Source: Apostichopus japonicus
Taxonomy: Eukaryota > Echinodermata > Holothuroidea > Aspidochirotida > Stichopodidae
Assembly (NCBI RefSeq): GCF_037975245.1
Contig: NC_092579.1
Location: 189,001-253,000 of the forward strand
DNA length: 64,000 nt
Reading direction: 5' to 3'
The notes under the pieces were generated by a model. That model was not told the DNA's origin. It saw nothing but the letters and a program-made list of their open reading frames with translations, and ran no database searches. Of this stretch, positions 46,410 to 58,388 are shown piece after piece (position 1 is the stretch's first letter; each line of letters starts with the position of its first letter). The translations under genes were made by a program, and so were the position numbers.

Positions 46410-46990
46410 AGTCGAGACCTGGCAGGCGAGACCGACACATGGAGGTCCAAGACCGGTGGGCTCGATACCTGGAAGTTCGCCGACCGAGGACCGAGCCTAC
46501 AGAGACCGGAAGGTTTGAGTGCAAGACGGAGACCGGGAGGCTCGTTACCGAGACCCGGGAGGTCCAAGACGAATATATGAGGGTCCGACGGAAGCCAAGA
46601 CCGAGATCATGGAGACGCGAGACCAAGATATGAGGTCCGAGACCAAGACCGAGACCGGGATTTAGCCGACCGATACCGGGATTTTAGCCGACCGATACCG
46701 GGATTTTAGCCGCCCGATACCGGGATTTTAGCCGACCGATACCGGGATTTTAACCGACCGATACCGGGTTTTTAGCCGACCAATACCGAGGTTTGGAGAC
46801 TTGAGACAGAGACCTGAAGCAGTGAGTTCAATACAGAGACCTGGAGGTTCGAGAGCAAGATGGAGACCGAAGGAATCATAACCGAGACCTGAAAGTCCAA
46901 GACCGAGATCTGATCGTCCGTGGCCAAGACCGAAATCGGAAGACTCGAGACCGAGATATGAAGGTCCGAGACTGAGACTTCCATAATTGA
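46410..46990. repeat. Degenerate GAGACC-type repeat with a 22-bp core array
   Basis: Loose repeats of 'agaccgagacctggaggtcc' type run through the block. 46652-46795 is a tidier array of 22-bp units ('ccgggattttagccgaccga'), about six copies. Open frames on both strands are consequences of the repetition. Confidence 0.75.
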
Positions 46991-47409
46991 TTGTATGTAG
47001 TGAGCCAATCAGATGTGTTTGTGTGCTCACTTTTACTCATTAACACAACACACTGGCATCCTCTGGTGTCAAGAGCAGTAAAACGTTGGGCTATTATCAG
47101 ATTATTAACTAGTAACACACTTTCTCACTGTTGAACACTGAAAGAATGATGACGAGATACGGCTTCAGTCGAGCAGTGTGTGGTCGATGTAGCAGTATAT
47201 TTTATCATCCGCCTGAAGACCGGACCAGACTAAATCAGACCATATGTCCGATGTCATGTCCTAAGCGGCGTTCATCACCTCTCGATACCGACATCGAGCC
47301 CATCAAAATCTGGTCTCGAGACGTCAACACTGCACATTACGCCAGACACTGTGGCTGCTTGCTGACGCCCATAGCAAAGAAATTGCTTTGTAGAGATCGC
47401 CGCCAATTA
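46991..47409. other. Unique DNA
   Basis: A 100-residue frame (47131-47433, +) has mixed composition with Cys pairs (CGRC, CPMSCP), but it runs into the tRNA-like segment and is not recognised. Confidence 0.4.
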
Positions 47410-47482
47410 TGGCCTGAACAGCTCAGTTGGTAGAGCACAGGTTGGCTTAATATAGGTGACTGGTTCAATCCCGTTCCAGCCA
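47410..47482 (+). pseudogene. tRNA-like SINE head
   Basis: A box 'agctcagttggtagagcac' and B box 'ggttcaatccc' at normal spacing; the ends TGGCCTGAA and TTCCAGCCA pair at 7 of 9 positions. The anticodon arm is irregular, so I read it as a tRNA-derived SINE or pseudogene. It could still be transcribed by RNA polymerase III. Confidence 0.6.
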
Positions 47483-47524
47483 AAAGATTTCTTGAACTTA
47501 TCCGTTGTTAATAATTTACCATGC

Positions 47525-47670
47525 TCAAAATAAAATAGAACTGTTAGCAAACTGCTTATCCACTAGCCTGTGTAATAGAATGTGTAAAAGTAAGTAGGCC
47601 TGACGATTCGATCCTAGCACGATCTTCTTCAGAGGCTAAAAATGACCGTCAGGCCTTCTTACTTTTACAC
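47525..47670. mobile_element. Short fold-back insert with 24-bp inverted repeats
   Basis: 47582-47605 and 47647-47670 are inverted repeats (23 of 24) beginning 'gtgtaaaagtaag'. The segment is bounded by direct repeats AATTTACCATGCT at 47512-47524 and 47671-47683, a 13-bp duplication suggestive of retrotransposition. The loop contains 'gatcttcttcagaggct'. Confidence 0.65.
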
Positions 47671-47756
47671 AATTTACCATGCTGCCAGCTTTCCGTTGTT
47701 CATTTACCTATAGATTTATTTTTCAGCAGTAAATTTGCAATTGTTATTGAATTGAA

Positions 47757-48537
47757 ATTGAAAAAAAAACTATTTATTTCCACTTCACCATAACATAAAC
47801 AAAGTGAACATATAACATTTGAATATACAATACAAATACATTCCATAGGAATCAAACAATTGATATATACAAATGATGTGAAGTGGGGGAGACCTGGCAG
47901 AAGCAGAGCTTATCGAGGCCAGGCCATCAACAAAAAACACACACAGCCCCCCCCCCCCCCCACCACCCCACCGAAAAACACCTAAACAAAGGAAAAGAAA
48001 CTAGAAACTTTACACGTGCTTATTTAATAAAGACCCTTTCAGTTGCTTTTTTTAAAATGTAATCGTGATTTTGAACTATTGACCTGGGTATCTAGGGGTA
48101 TTCCAAAACCTAAGACCAGTGTATCTAACAGTTAGTTGTGAAGTTGCAGAATAGGTATGTTCACGAAATAGATTTGACTGTTGTCTGGTATTGTGGTCTT
48201 GAATTGTATTAGCAGGAGTGAGAAAAAATGAAAACTTTGTTGGAAGCAAGCATTCCCGCCACTTGAACATAAAAATACCCAACTGATAATGATACATGTC
48301 CAAAATTGTCAGTAACTTAAGCTCACTAAATAAATGGGAGGTATGATCACGATAAGATGCATTACAAATTATTCTTACAGCTCTTTTTTGTAGGAAAAAG
48401 AGGGAGTTTATTTTATTGGGGAAGGAGTTTGCCTGCAGGATATAGCACAATAATGAAGATAAGGGAATTATTAAGGTTTTAAAAATAGAGAGTAGAATAT
48501 TATTTGGAATAAATGATTTAATTTTATACATGACACC
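47757..48537 (-). pseudogene. LINE reverse transcriptase, C-terminal part and 3' tail
   Basis: On the minus strand the frame from about 48537 to 48076 reads MYKIKSFIPNNILLSIFKTL, LQKRAVRIICNASYRDHTS and ELKLLTILDMYHYQLGIFMF, the familiar C-terminal region of CR1/jockey-type LINE proteins. The tail ends at 47757-47775 in a T-run on + (A-run on -) followed by ATTGAA-type repeats. It continues upstream (in transcript sense) at 50264 after the hAT-like insertion. Confidence 0.85.
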
Positions 48538-50263
48538 CAGTGGCGTCGCCAAGGGGGGCCAGGGGGGCACGTGCCCCCCCGGAAAACCCAGTGCCCCCCG
48601 AGTGCCCCCCCCCCCCAATCTGAGATTTGGGTTGGTAAAAAATTATATATATATTTTGTTACATTCAACTCCCATCATCTGAGTTGGTTTTTCATAAGGA
48701 CAAAGAAGCACAGTAATTCGTATTTTCTTCAAATGAGCTGCGAAAAAAAATGAAAAAGTTTATCCTTGAACGTCGGGTATCGAAGTCGTGACCTGCGCCA
48801 TCACAACAGGTGTCGATATTTACATTGAATGTGTCAGTGCTCACGCCATACCAGCGGATATACACGTCCGCTTGGCGAGCTACATGACTGTGAGAAGGGA
48901 GGGTAGTGCAATATGTTGCCTTGGTCTGAGGTTGACAGGTTAGGAGCTGACGAAATGTGAGAATGTGAGGGTCCGCAGGCACCATACTTGCCTATATTTG
49001 TGGACCCATATATTAACCCTGTTGTGTAGGGGATGCAGAGGTCATTTGAGGTTAGATGCTTGTAGGAACAAATGGCGAATGTTCACACCTGCATACTGAG
49101 CCATACTCGATGTGTGATCGAACTTTGGATTGCATGGTGAGATCCCTGATAGGAGCCAATAACGATGCTGGAACCTGTTACATCTTAACAGATAATGGGC
49201 GAAAACGAGAAAGATAAGAAAGGAGTCGGGGGTCATGCACACATTAATTCAACAAATGTAGGTTCTATTGATATAGGGTATCGACAGCATGTGGTTCATA
49301 TCCTCTGCAAAATTCTGCCCCTTGTTAAAATCATGCATTATACCTCAAAAGTAGCAATTTCTGGAGATATCTTCAGATCGAATTTAGCATCAAATGTGGC
49401 AGCATTTTGCATCTAGCCCATCCTCCGTATGCGAAAATTTTCCAAAGGGGAGGGGGCAGTGGCGGCGGAACCGGGGGCTTGGGGGCTCAGCCCCCAATGA
49501 AAAAGTTGAGGGGGCAAATGTATGATAAGCCTCCCCAATATTTACCAAGGCTCCGAAACGTGCATCTGCCCATTTTTCAATGCATACTTGTCGATCTGTC
49601 CGATGCACACGTATACTATATAGGTGTAATAATTTTAGTAAATGCTGGGGGGACCCTCGGTCCGTCCCCTGGCTATAGATCACATTGTTACCCCAACCGC
49701 GTCTTCACGCCCCGCGAAAAGTGGAAGCAGTGAGTGTGAGTACCGGTAGGCGCAACACAATTTCGTCTTCGGCCAATGACTTGCTTCATTTCAGCCAGTT
49801 CTCCAACATCCCCTTACTACACTCAAAAACGTCTTTGCGAGTACACTACGAGTAATAGCTACTCTCTTAAAACACCATCGAATATACAAATTACAATGTT
49901 TTTACAGACTTTTACGTGCAATCTGAGAAATTGCAGGCTTGAGACCCATATTTTAGGGCTAGGTATTCGCAGCATAAAACACTCGGGAAGTGCCGTTTCC
50001 GGCCATCTGGGGGTTTGAAAAACCCCAAAATTTCTTCTACGCTCCGCGCCAACCCGGCGATGGTGGCGCTCCGCTTAGATAGTCTCCACACATTAGCCCC
50101 CCCCCCCAATAATTTTCCCGTTCTGCCGCGCCTGGAGGGGCACCCCCTCCCCTTAGACCCCTCCCCCAGGACGGCGATCCGTATCCACCTAAGTGCCCCC
50201 CATCAAATGTTGGTGCCCCCCTGTGCCCCCCCCCCCAGACTGAAAAGTCTGGTGACGCCACTG
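48538..50263. mobile_element. hAT-like element, 1.73 kb, inserted in the LINE
   Basis: Ends CAGTGGCGTCGCC and GGTGACGCCACTG with a perfect 8-bp target duplication ATGACACC (48530-48537 and 50264-50271). Subterminal C/G-rich tracts ('gccccccgagtgcccccc', 'tgccccccccccccagac') flank the ends. An internal piece near 50040-50093 carries the reverse complement of 'actatctaagcggagcgcca', so another element is nested at about 49440-50150. No transposase was recognised. The LINE frame is continuous across the site apart from this insert. Confidence 0.88.
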
Positions 50264-51000
50264 ATGACACCTACAATTCTAGCAACATAAATTTGAACTT
50301 TATGAATATGTGGCTTCCAATTCATATTATCACACCAAGGAATTTAGTAGTGCTAACATTACAAACCAGCTGATTATCAATCTTTATATTTATATCACAG
50401 ACCGCTTTTTGGTAAGGACGAAAAATCATAAAGTTTGTTTTATCAATGTTTAAAGATAAATTTATTAGCCCGAAACCAAAGAGATATTTTTTTTTAGTTC
50501 GTGGTTGACAATCGCTGAGCCATGTTGTAAATTCTTATGACTGAAGAAAATATTTGTGTCATCGGCAAATACTATGAAAGAAAGAATTGTTGAAGTTGCC
50601 TGAATATCATTAATATCAATGAGGAAAAGTAGAGGACCAAGAACAGACCCTTGGGGAACTCCACATGTAATTGAATTCATGGTGGAAGAGCTAGACTTAA
50701 AAGTAACAAACTGTTGTCTATTTCTCGGGTAGCTAGAAAACCAAATTAAAGCAGTCCCTCTAATACCATAATGAGAACGTTTTATTAAGAGGATGTCATG
50801 ATTTACGGTATCAAATGCCTTTGAAAAGTCCAATCCCAAAGTGTTTATTGTAAAAGACATTTGCGGCTTTGTCGATTAAATAAATAACCGCCATATTGGT
50901 AAAGACTTTATCATGATTTAAACAGGAAATATAAACCCACTCATAAATTAATTTATCAAATTCTAATATATCACAGTGAATGGTGAAGAACAACTCTGCT
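50264..51000 (-). pseudogene. LINE reverse transcriptase, core domain
   Basis: The minus strand shows LDFSKAFDTVNHDILL, YGIRGTALIWFSSY, RNRQQFVTF, TCGVPQGSVLGPLLFLIDIN and FADDTNIFFSH: palm and finger motifs of non-LTR reverse transcriptase, with the catalytic F-A-D-D box intact. A frame change near 50830 separates the STNMAV-like fingers (50811-50993), and the frame breaks again near 50465. The 5' end (endonuclease, ORF1) is missing. It forms one element with 47757-48537. Confidence 0.88.
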
Positions 51001-51212
51001 ACGTAAACGAGTTCTCCAAGTTAACATTCAGTGATGGTAAGGGATGGTATGGGATTAAATAAGGATTTTGATATAGACTTAATGGAATACCTCAACGAGA
51101 CTGCTTCCACCATTAACAATAATCTAAAACAAAGTCATAGATATTTCTTATATATATTTCTTAACAAATTTGAACCAACGGTGTTAAATGCAGGCTGCTC
51201 TGTTGTTTGCAT

Positions 51213-51518
51213 CAGGCGCGTAGCCAGGAATTTGCCAAGGGAGGGGCGAAACTGTAGATTCGGCATTGCAACCTATCAGAGCCACGGCTCTGCAAACTAT
51301 CTAAGCGTAGCGCCACCATGTTGGCGCGAAGCGTACAAGAAAATTTTGGCTGAAAATGCCTCCCAGGTCGCTGGAAATGGCACTTCCCAGGCCTTGCATC
51401 TTAGCATTTTCTCTTTTGAAAATACTAGCGATATCATAAAAACATTTAAAAAATATTTTTAAAAAATATGCTCAAGGGGGGACCCCTTCGCCCCCCCCCC
51501 CCCTTGGCTACGCGCCTG
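51213..51518. mobile_element. hAT-like MITE, 306 bp, complete
   Basis: Ends CAGGCGCGTAGCCAGG and CTTGGCTACGCGCCTG, with perfect 8-bp duplications GTTTGCAT at 51205-51212 and 51519-51526. It carries 'actatctaagcgtagcgcca' (51296) and a C run near the right end. This is the best-defined copy of the family seen at 42443-45355 and 63540. Confidence 0.9.
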
Positions 51519-51599
51519 GTTTGCATGCATTCAATGATGTCGATTATATTTATAATTCAAGAGCAGTAACAATTTAGCATGTACGATTTGAAGACTTAA

Positions 51600-54500
51600 T
51601 GGAACATTCTAGCCATGCATTTAAGACGTGTAAGAGGTGATACTATATACAACGGAGCATTCCAGCCATGCATTTAATATGTGTTACAGATGAATGACAA
51701 CGGAGCATCCCAGCCATGCATTTAGTATGTATAAGAGATGAATGACAACGGAGCATTCCAGCCATGCATTTAGTATGTATAAGAGATGAATGACAATGGA
51801 GCATTCCAGCCATGCATTTAATATGTGTTACAGATGAATGACAACGGAGCATCCCAGCCATGCATTTAGTATGTATAAGAGATGAATGACAACGGAGCAT
51901 TCCAGCCATGCATTTAGTATGTATAAGAGATGAATGACAATGGAGCATTCCAGCCATGCATTTAATATGTGATACAGATGAATGACAATGAAGCATTCCA
52001 GCCATGTATTTAATATGTGTTACAGATGAATGACAATGGAGTATTCCAGCCATGCATTTAATATGTATAAGAGATGAATGACAATGGATCATTCCAGCCA
52101 TGTATTTAATATGTATAAGAGATGAATGACAACAAAGCAATCCATCCATGCATTTGATATGTGTTAGAGATGAATGACAATGGAACATTCCAGCCAAGCA
52201 TTTAATATGTGTTACAGATGAATGACAATGGAGTATTCCAGCCATGCATTTAATATGTGTTACAGATGAATGACAATGGAGCATTCCAGCCATGTATTTA
52301 GTATGTGTTACAGATGAATGACAATGGAGTATTCCAGCCATGCATTTAATATGTATAAGAGATGAATGACAACGGAGCATTCCAGCCATGTATTTAATAT
52401 GTGTAAGAGATGAATGACAACAAAGCAATCCATCCATGCATTTGAAATGTGTTAGAGATGAACGACAATGGAACATTCCAGCCAAGCATTTTAGAGGTGT
52501 AAGGGGTGAAACTATACAACAAAGCATTCCAGCCATGCATTTAATACGTGTTAGAGATGAATGACAATGGAGCATTCCAGCCATGCATTTAATATTTGTG
52601 TTAGAGGTAATGACAACGGAGCATTCCAGCCATGCATTTAAGACGTGTAAGAGGTGATACTTCATACAACGGAGTATTCCAGCCATGCATTTAATAAGTG
52701 TTACAGATGAATGACAATGGACCATTCCAGCCATGTATTTAATATGTTTAAGAGATGAATGACAATGGAGCATTCCAGCCATGCATTTAATATGTGTTAC
52801 AGATGAATGACAATGAAGCATTCCAGCCATGTATTTAAGATATGTAAGAGATGAAAGACAACGGAGCAATCCATCCATGCATTTGATATGTGTTACAGAT
52901 GAATGACAATGGAACATTCCAGCCATGCAGTGTAAGAGGTGAAACTATACAACAGAGCATTCCAGCCATGTATTTAAGATATGTAAGAGATGAAAGACAA
53001 TGGAACATTCCAGCCATGTATTTAAGATATGTAAGAGATGAATGACAATGGAACATTCCAGCCATGCATGTAATATGTGTTAGAGATGAATGACAACGGA
53101 GCATTCCAGCCATGCATTTAAGACGTGTAAGAGGTGATACTTTATACAACGGAGCATTCCAGCCATGCATTTAATATGTGTTACAGATGAATGACAACGG
53201 AGCATCCCAGCCATGTATTTAATATGTTTAAGAGATGAATGACAATAGAGCATTCCAGCCATGTATTTAAGATATGTAAGAGATGAATGACAATGGAGCA
53301 TTCCAGCCATGTATTTAAGATATGTAAGAGATGAATGACAACGGAGCATTCCAGCCATGTATTTAATATGTGTTACAGATGAATGACAATGGAGCATTCC
53401 AGCCATGTATTTAATATGTTTAAGAGATGAATGACAATAGAGCATTCCAGCCATGTATTTAAGATATGTAAGAGATGAATGACAATGGAGCATTCCAGCC
53501 ATGTATTTAAGATATGTAAGAGATGAATGACAACGGAGCATTCCAGCCATGCATTTAATATGTGTTACAGATGAATGACAATGGAGCATTCCAGCCATGA
53601 AATTTAAGAAATGTAAGAGATGAATGACAACGGAGCATTCCAGCCATGCATTTAATATGTGTTACAGATGAATGACAATGGAGCATTCCAGCCATGTATT
53701 TAAGATATGTAAGAGATGAATGACAACGGAGCATTCCAGCCATGCATTTAATATGTGTTACAGATGAATGACAACGGAGCATCCCAGCCATGCATTTAAT
53801 ATGTGTTACAGATGAATGACAATGGAGCATTCCAGCCATCAATTTAATATGTGTTAGAGATGAACGACAACGGAGCATTCCAGCCATGTATTCCAGCCAT
53901 GCATTAAATATGTGTTAGAGACAAAGCAATCCATCCATGCATTTGATATGTGTTAGAGATGAATGACAATGGAACATTCCAGCCATGCATTTTAGAGGTG
54001 TAAGAGGTGAAACTATACAACAAAGCATTCCAGCCATCAATTTAATACGTGTTAGAGATGAATGACACTGGAGCATTCCAGTCATTTATTTAATATGTAT
54101 AAGAGATGAATGACAACGGGGCATTCAAGCCATGTATTTAAGATATGTAAGAGATGAAAGACAACGGAGCATTCCAGCCATGCATGTAATATGTGTTAGA
54201 GATGAAAGACAACGGAGCATTCCCTCCATGCATTTAATATGTGTTTGAGGTAATGAAAACGGAGCATTCCAGTCATGCATTTAAGACGTGTAAGAGGTGA
54301 TACTTTATACAACGGAGCATCCCAGCCATGCATATAATATGTGTTACAGATGAATGACAATGGAGCATTCCAGCCATGTATTTAAGATATGTAAGAGATG
54401 AATGACAATGGAGCATTCCAGCCATGTATTTAATATGTGTAAGAGATGAATGACAATGGAACATTCCAGCCATGCATTTTAGAGGTGTAAGAGGTGAAAC

Positions 54501-54985
54501 TATACAACAGAGCATTCCAGCCATCAATTTAATATGTGTTAGAGATGAACGACAATGGAGCATTCCAGCCATGTATTTAAGATATGTAAGAGATGAATGA
54601 CAATGGAACATTCCAGCCATGTATTTAATATGTATAAGAGATGAATGACAACGGAGCATTCCAGCCATGTATTTAAGATATGTAAGAGATGAATGACAAT
54701 GGAACATTCCAGCCATGTATTTAAGATATGTAAGAGATGAATGACAATGGAACATTCCAGCCATGTATTTAAGATATGTAAGAGATGAATGACAATGGAA
54801 CATTCCAGCCATGTATTTAAGATATGTAAGAGATGAATGACAATGGAACATTCCAGCCATGTATTTAAGATATGTAAGAGATGAATGACAATGGAACATT
54901 CCAGCCATGTATTTAAAATATGTAAGAGAGAGAGACAATGGAACATTCCAGCCATGTATTTAACATATGTAAGAGAGAGAGACAC
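51600..54985. repeat. 48-bp minisatellite, about 70 units
   Basis: The unit is anchored by 'gagatgaatgacaatggagc' and 'attccagccatgcatttaa'. The period is a multiple of three, so the minus strand is open for up to 427 codons (MAGMLHCHSSVTHIKC-type 16-mer). Degenerate and shortened units (52480-52680, 53880-54010) break the frame repeatedly, and the other frames look alike. Read as DNA repeat, not protein. The end at 54900-54985 degenerates into (GA)n-containing units. Confidence 0.95.
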
Positions 54986-57622
54986 AAAGTTTTGACAGGT
55001 AACTTACACTAAATTGTCGAGATTTGTTATGTCTGATAGCAACATCGTAATCCTTCGGTCAAGACTTTTTCCTAGCCTACGTCTTGTCCCATAAAACGCA
55101 CTTGAACAGAACATACCCTGTCTTAGTTTGTTGCAAAATGTACAGCTGATGAAAACCTGTAACCTATTTTATTTAAATGATTTTATATCTTTAGTCTTTC
55201 GTAATGCTATGCTGAAATGTATCACTATGCTACTTATTGCTATGTTTCTGGCATACAGATAAGTAACATTTATGAATAGTTTGTAAAATATTCATGTTTC
55301 CATCATCATTCAGATATCAGGTCCGTGGAGCTCTGTGATAGTTTGTACAGTTGATAAGTTTGCTCAGGACTTCAACGAGACTGTTTTGATTGGTCGACAC
55401 TTCGTAGATTCGAGTTTTGGTTAAGGGGTCGCGCTCGTTATGTTCTGGTACGTAATGAATGATTTCGCGGAGATTTGACGAGAGGGCATCTCTAGCTGAT
55501 GGTTATAGAAGATATAATAATGCGAGGTCTTTGATTCAGTGATTATAATAAGGTGGACCTGTAGTACTGCAGTCCGTACTCGAGACCTTGTACTCGCATG
55601 AGTACATGCATTTTGATGATTGTCATTAATCACACCTACAACATCTGTCTACGGTGCATAGCTGCATTTGTTGCATTTAGGAGGGGGTAAAATGTTTATA
55701 TATGCATGAGAACAAATACATGAAGTGCTTGAAGTAACCTTCATTGGTTAAGTACATGGCAGATTCACACCAGTTACTATTTCAATGGTTTAAAAAAGTG
55801 TCAGTAACAGTTTCATTCCCAATATGCAAGGTGGTGTGCAAACACCTGCTACATGAAAGTGTGCTTGAACTTACGTCACGGAGAAATTCAAATGAAAAAT
55901 GCTTAAACCAGACCCTTATTTAAAAGTCCGATTGCATCATATATACAATTGACTACACCTGTTGTCCTTCATTAGTTTGTAAAGCGACGCAGGAAAACTA
56001 GTTTAGAGCACAACTGTCTTCTGTCTATCTACTGATTTTTTTGTGTACTTGTAAACATAGGCGTAAGAGGCGGGTGGGGGGGGGGGGCTGGGGCGCATGC
56101 TTGTAAGGAGCTGATTAAACAAGGGGTACACTGTACAGGGTTGCCAGGTTTCTGTGAAAAAAACGCCCAAATTGGTTGTTGCAGCTGCAAATGTTTAACT
56201 CCCCCAAAGAACGTGGATTTCAATAATTTCATATGATACAGCCGGACTCAGACTTTCATAGAGTTCTTCTACAGCGGTATTTCTAAAGGCCATTAAAAGA
56301 CGCCATGATGCTGTTAGGCTGAACGTTTCGTTTTTCCGGTCGATAACATTTAAAAACGCCATATTTGTCATTGTTTTGGCGTTGAAAGCGCCAAATTGGC
56401 AAATCTACCTCAAATGATCCTTACATAGTCCTTATATTTGGTGCATCTGTTTCTCAAAACAATTTTGAAGTAGCTAGCGTTTGCTAAATCCCTCGGTAAA
56501 CATAATCCTACGTGATTCAAGCAAGCGTGAGCGAGTTTAATATAGTTTGAATGTCGTGTCATTTAGGTAACGAGTACCGTATAATAACATGAAGTAGACT
56601 AGACCGTGCAGCCTGAGACATCGTTGTATGAGATAGTTCATTACATGCAGTCGGAGAATATACGTTTAGCATAAAAGAGAAGCGGACCTTTGATATCAAG
56701 GATTCTTCTCAACTTAAACGAGCAGAGGACACCAGTGATGATTATAAGAACATTATGCGAATAAAGCGGTCTTACTAATGGACGCTGTATCAATGGTAAC
56801 CAAAATAAACGTTAACTGTTGCACATTTATAATGATCTTGCATAGATGCTTAATGGAACATTAATGTCATTAGGCTATGCGAAATGCAACAATTATGTTG
56901 CCACTCTGCAAGGAAACAGAAATTAAAGAAAGCACTAGACGCAGCTCCCTATTGTAACGTCAATTCGACAAACTCATTCTGTCATGTACTGTCAGTCTAT
57001 GTATAGTGTGAATTTCCCTTTTATTTTTGTAGAGTGAATTAGAATCATGAATGTACTATATACGCCAAATAACAGTCTGTAGTGTGAAGGCATATCTTCC
57101 TTTTAGTATATAGCAGGTCCCGTCACCATGGAGCCGGGGTTATCATTCTCCTCTCCCAGTTACTTTTACATAAATGATAAGTTTCGAAGGAGCGCATGTC
57201 GAGGGTATAGTGGAGTACAAGGTGTTTTGCACTCAGTCGGAATTAGAATACTACTACTGATGTACACCCCTCCCCATTTTATCAACCTCACACACATATG
57301 TATTAGCACAATGCGTTGAGAGCAACTCGGACCTAAATTTAATTCTACATAGGCCTATGCCAAAGAATGCACAATTTGACGTAGTATAAATTTAAGTTCT
57401 TTTCTGACCACTTACATGGGAGTCTTGTTCAATGACCCCATGGCCAGCACCATTTCTTTATAACCATCCACTCATCTCTAGACCTCATACATATAGCTTC
57501 AACCCCTAATAAAATTAATAGGGCAAATTTGAATTGTAACCAGCCCCCCCCCCTCCCCCCCCCCATCTTAAAGTCCTGTGCACGCCACCTCCTTGTATTA
57601 ACAACATGTAAGTGCGCTCAGT
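54986..57622. other. Low-copy DNA, nothing coding supported
   Basis: 56065-56090 is a G-rich stretch after 'cataggcgtaagag', resembling the outer element start at 43106, so probably a transposon end. 56135-56420 carries TTGCCA/TTGGC words near both sides and may be a small decayed element. 57541-57570 is C-rich. Confidence 0.45.
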
Positions 57623-57623
57623 T

Positions 57624-57903
57624 CCGGCCGCGAATTTTTTTCCTGAACCTTTCGGGCAGTGTACGTGGAGTTTAGCCAATCAGAGCGAGGCTGTGTTGAT
57701 GACGTACTACTCAGTAAAGATGGTCAGTCGGGTTAATGCGTCGCTTCAATAACATTAGGTGGAAAACGAAAGAGCGCAAGTTCGAACCCCTGTGTGGATT
57801 TTCCCCCCACTTTTTCTCATGTCCAAGTAGTCATGTCCAAGTATTATATTATGAATTGAAAATCGATATTATAAGTTACGTCATGGTTTTAGTGCATGGT
57901 CAT

Positions 57904-57993
<90 letters not shown>

Positions 57994-58388
57994 AATATTG
58001 CTGTGTACATGTATGCAAACTGTAAGTACGTTACAAACTACTGTACCAGTACTACAGTACTGAGTACAGTGTCATGTCCATCTGAAGACATTGTAAATTT
58101 GTACATCAGACAGCGATCATACATCGCCGTTTTCAACAAAGAAACCGATGTAAACGTCACGTAAGTTGTGCACAATGATTCAGTATAATGTCATTATTGC
58201 AAGGCCTACATATCTCAATACTCTATCTGCTGTAGTACAACAATTATGTTGACTTATCGAATGTGATTTCCCCACTTCAACCTTTGGTAAGCACGTAGTA
58301 CGTCATCAACACAACCTCGCTCTGATTGGCTTAACTCCACGTACACTGCCCGAAAGGTTCAGGAAAAAGAAATTCGCCCGGCCCGGCC
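57624..58388. mobile_element. Fold-back element with ~87-bp inverted arms around (TA)n
   Basis: 57624-57710 and 58295-58388 are near-perfect inverted copies ('cctgaacctttcgggcagtg', 'gccaatcagagcgagg', 'gttgatgacgtactac'), differing at a few positions and indels near the outer ends. The interior of about 585 bp includes the TA microsatellite at 57905-57988. The outer edges are C/G-rich (GGCCGCG; CCCGGCCCGGCC). No target duplication was found. Each arm contains a CCAAT word. Confidence 0.8.
57905..57988. repeat. (TA)n microsatellite, about 42 units
   Basis: Uninterrupted TA run inside the fold-back element. The 142-residue frame spanning it (IYIYIY...) is an artefact. Confidence 0.97.

Noticed and set aside
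46097-47433. Short frames with Cys pairs as a zinc-finger exon
   Set aside because: Spacing fits no zinc-finger class, and the frames run into repeats or the SINE head.
51643-54938. 427-residue and other minus-strand frames (16-residue Cys/His-containing repeat)
   Set aside because: They are a consequence of the 48-bp period. Unit truncations break the frame and overlapping frames are equally repetitive.
56135-56420. Possible hAT element with CAGGGTTGCCAGG start
   Set aside because: A matching right terminus and target duplication could not be found.
57736-58164. 142-residue frame with an (IY)n stretch
   Set aside because: Translation of the TA microsatellite.
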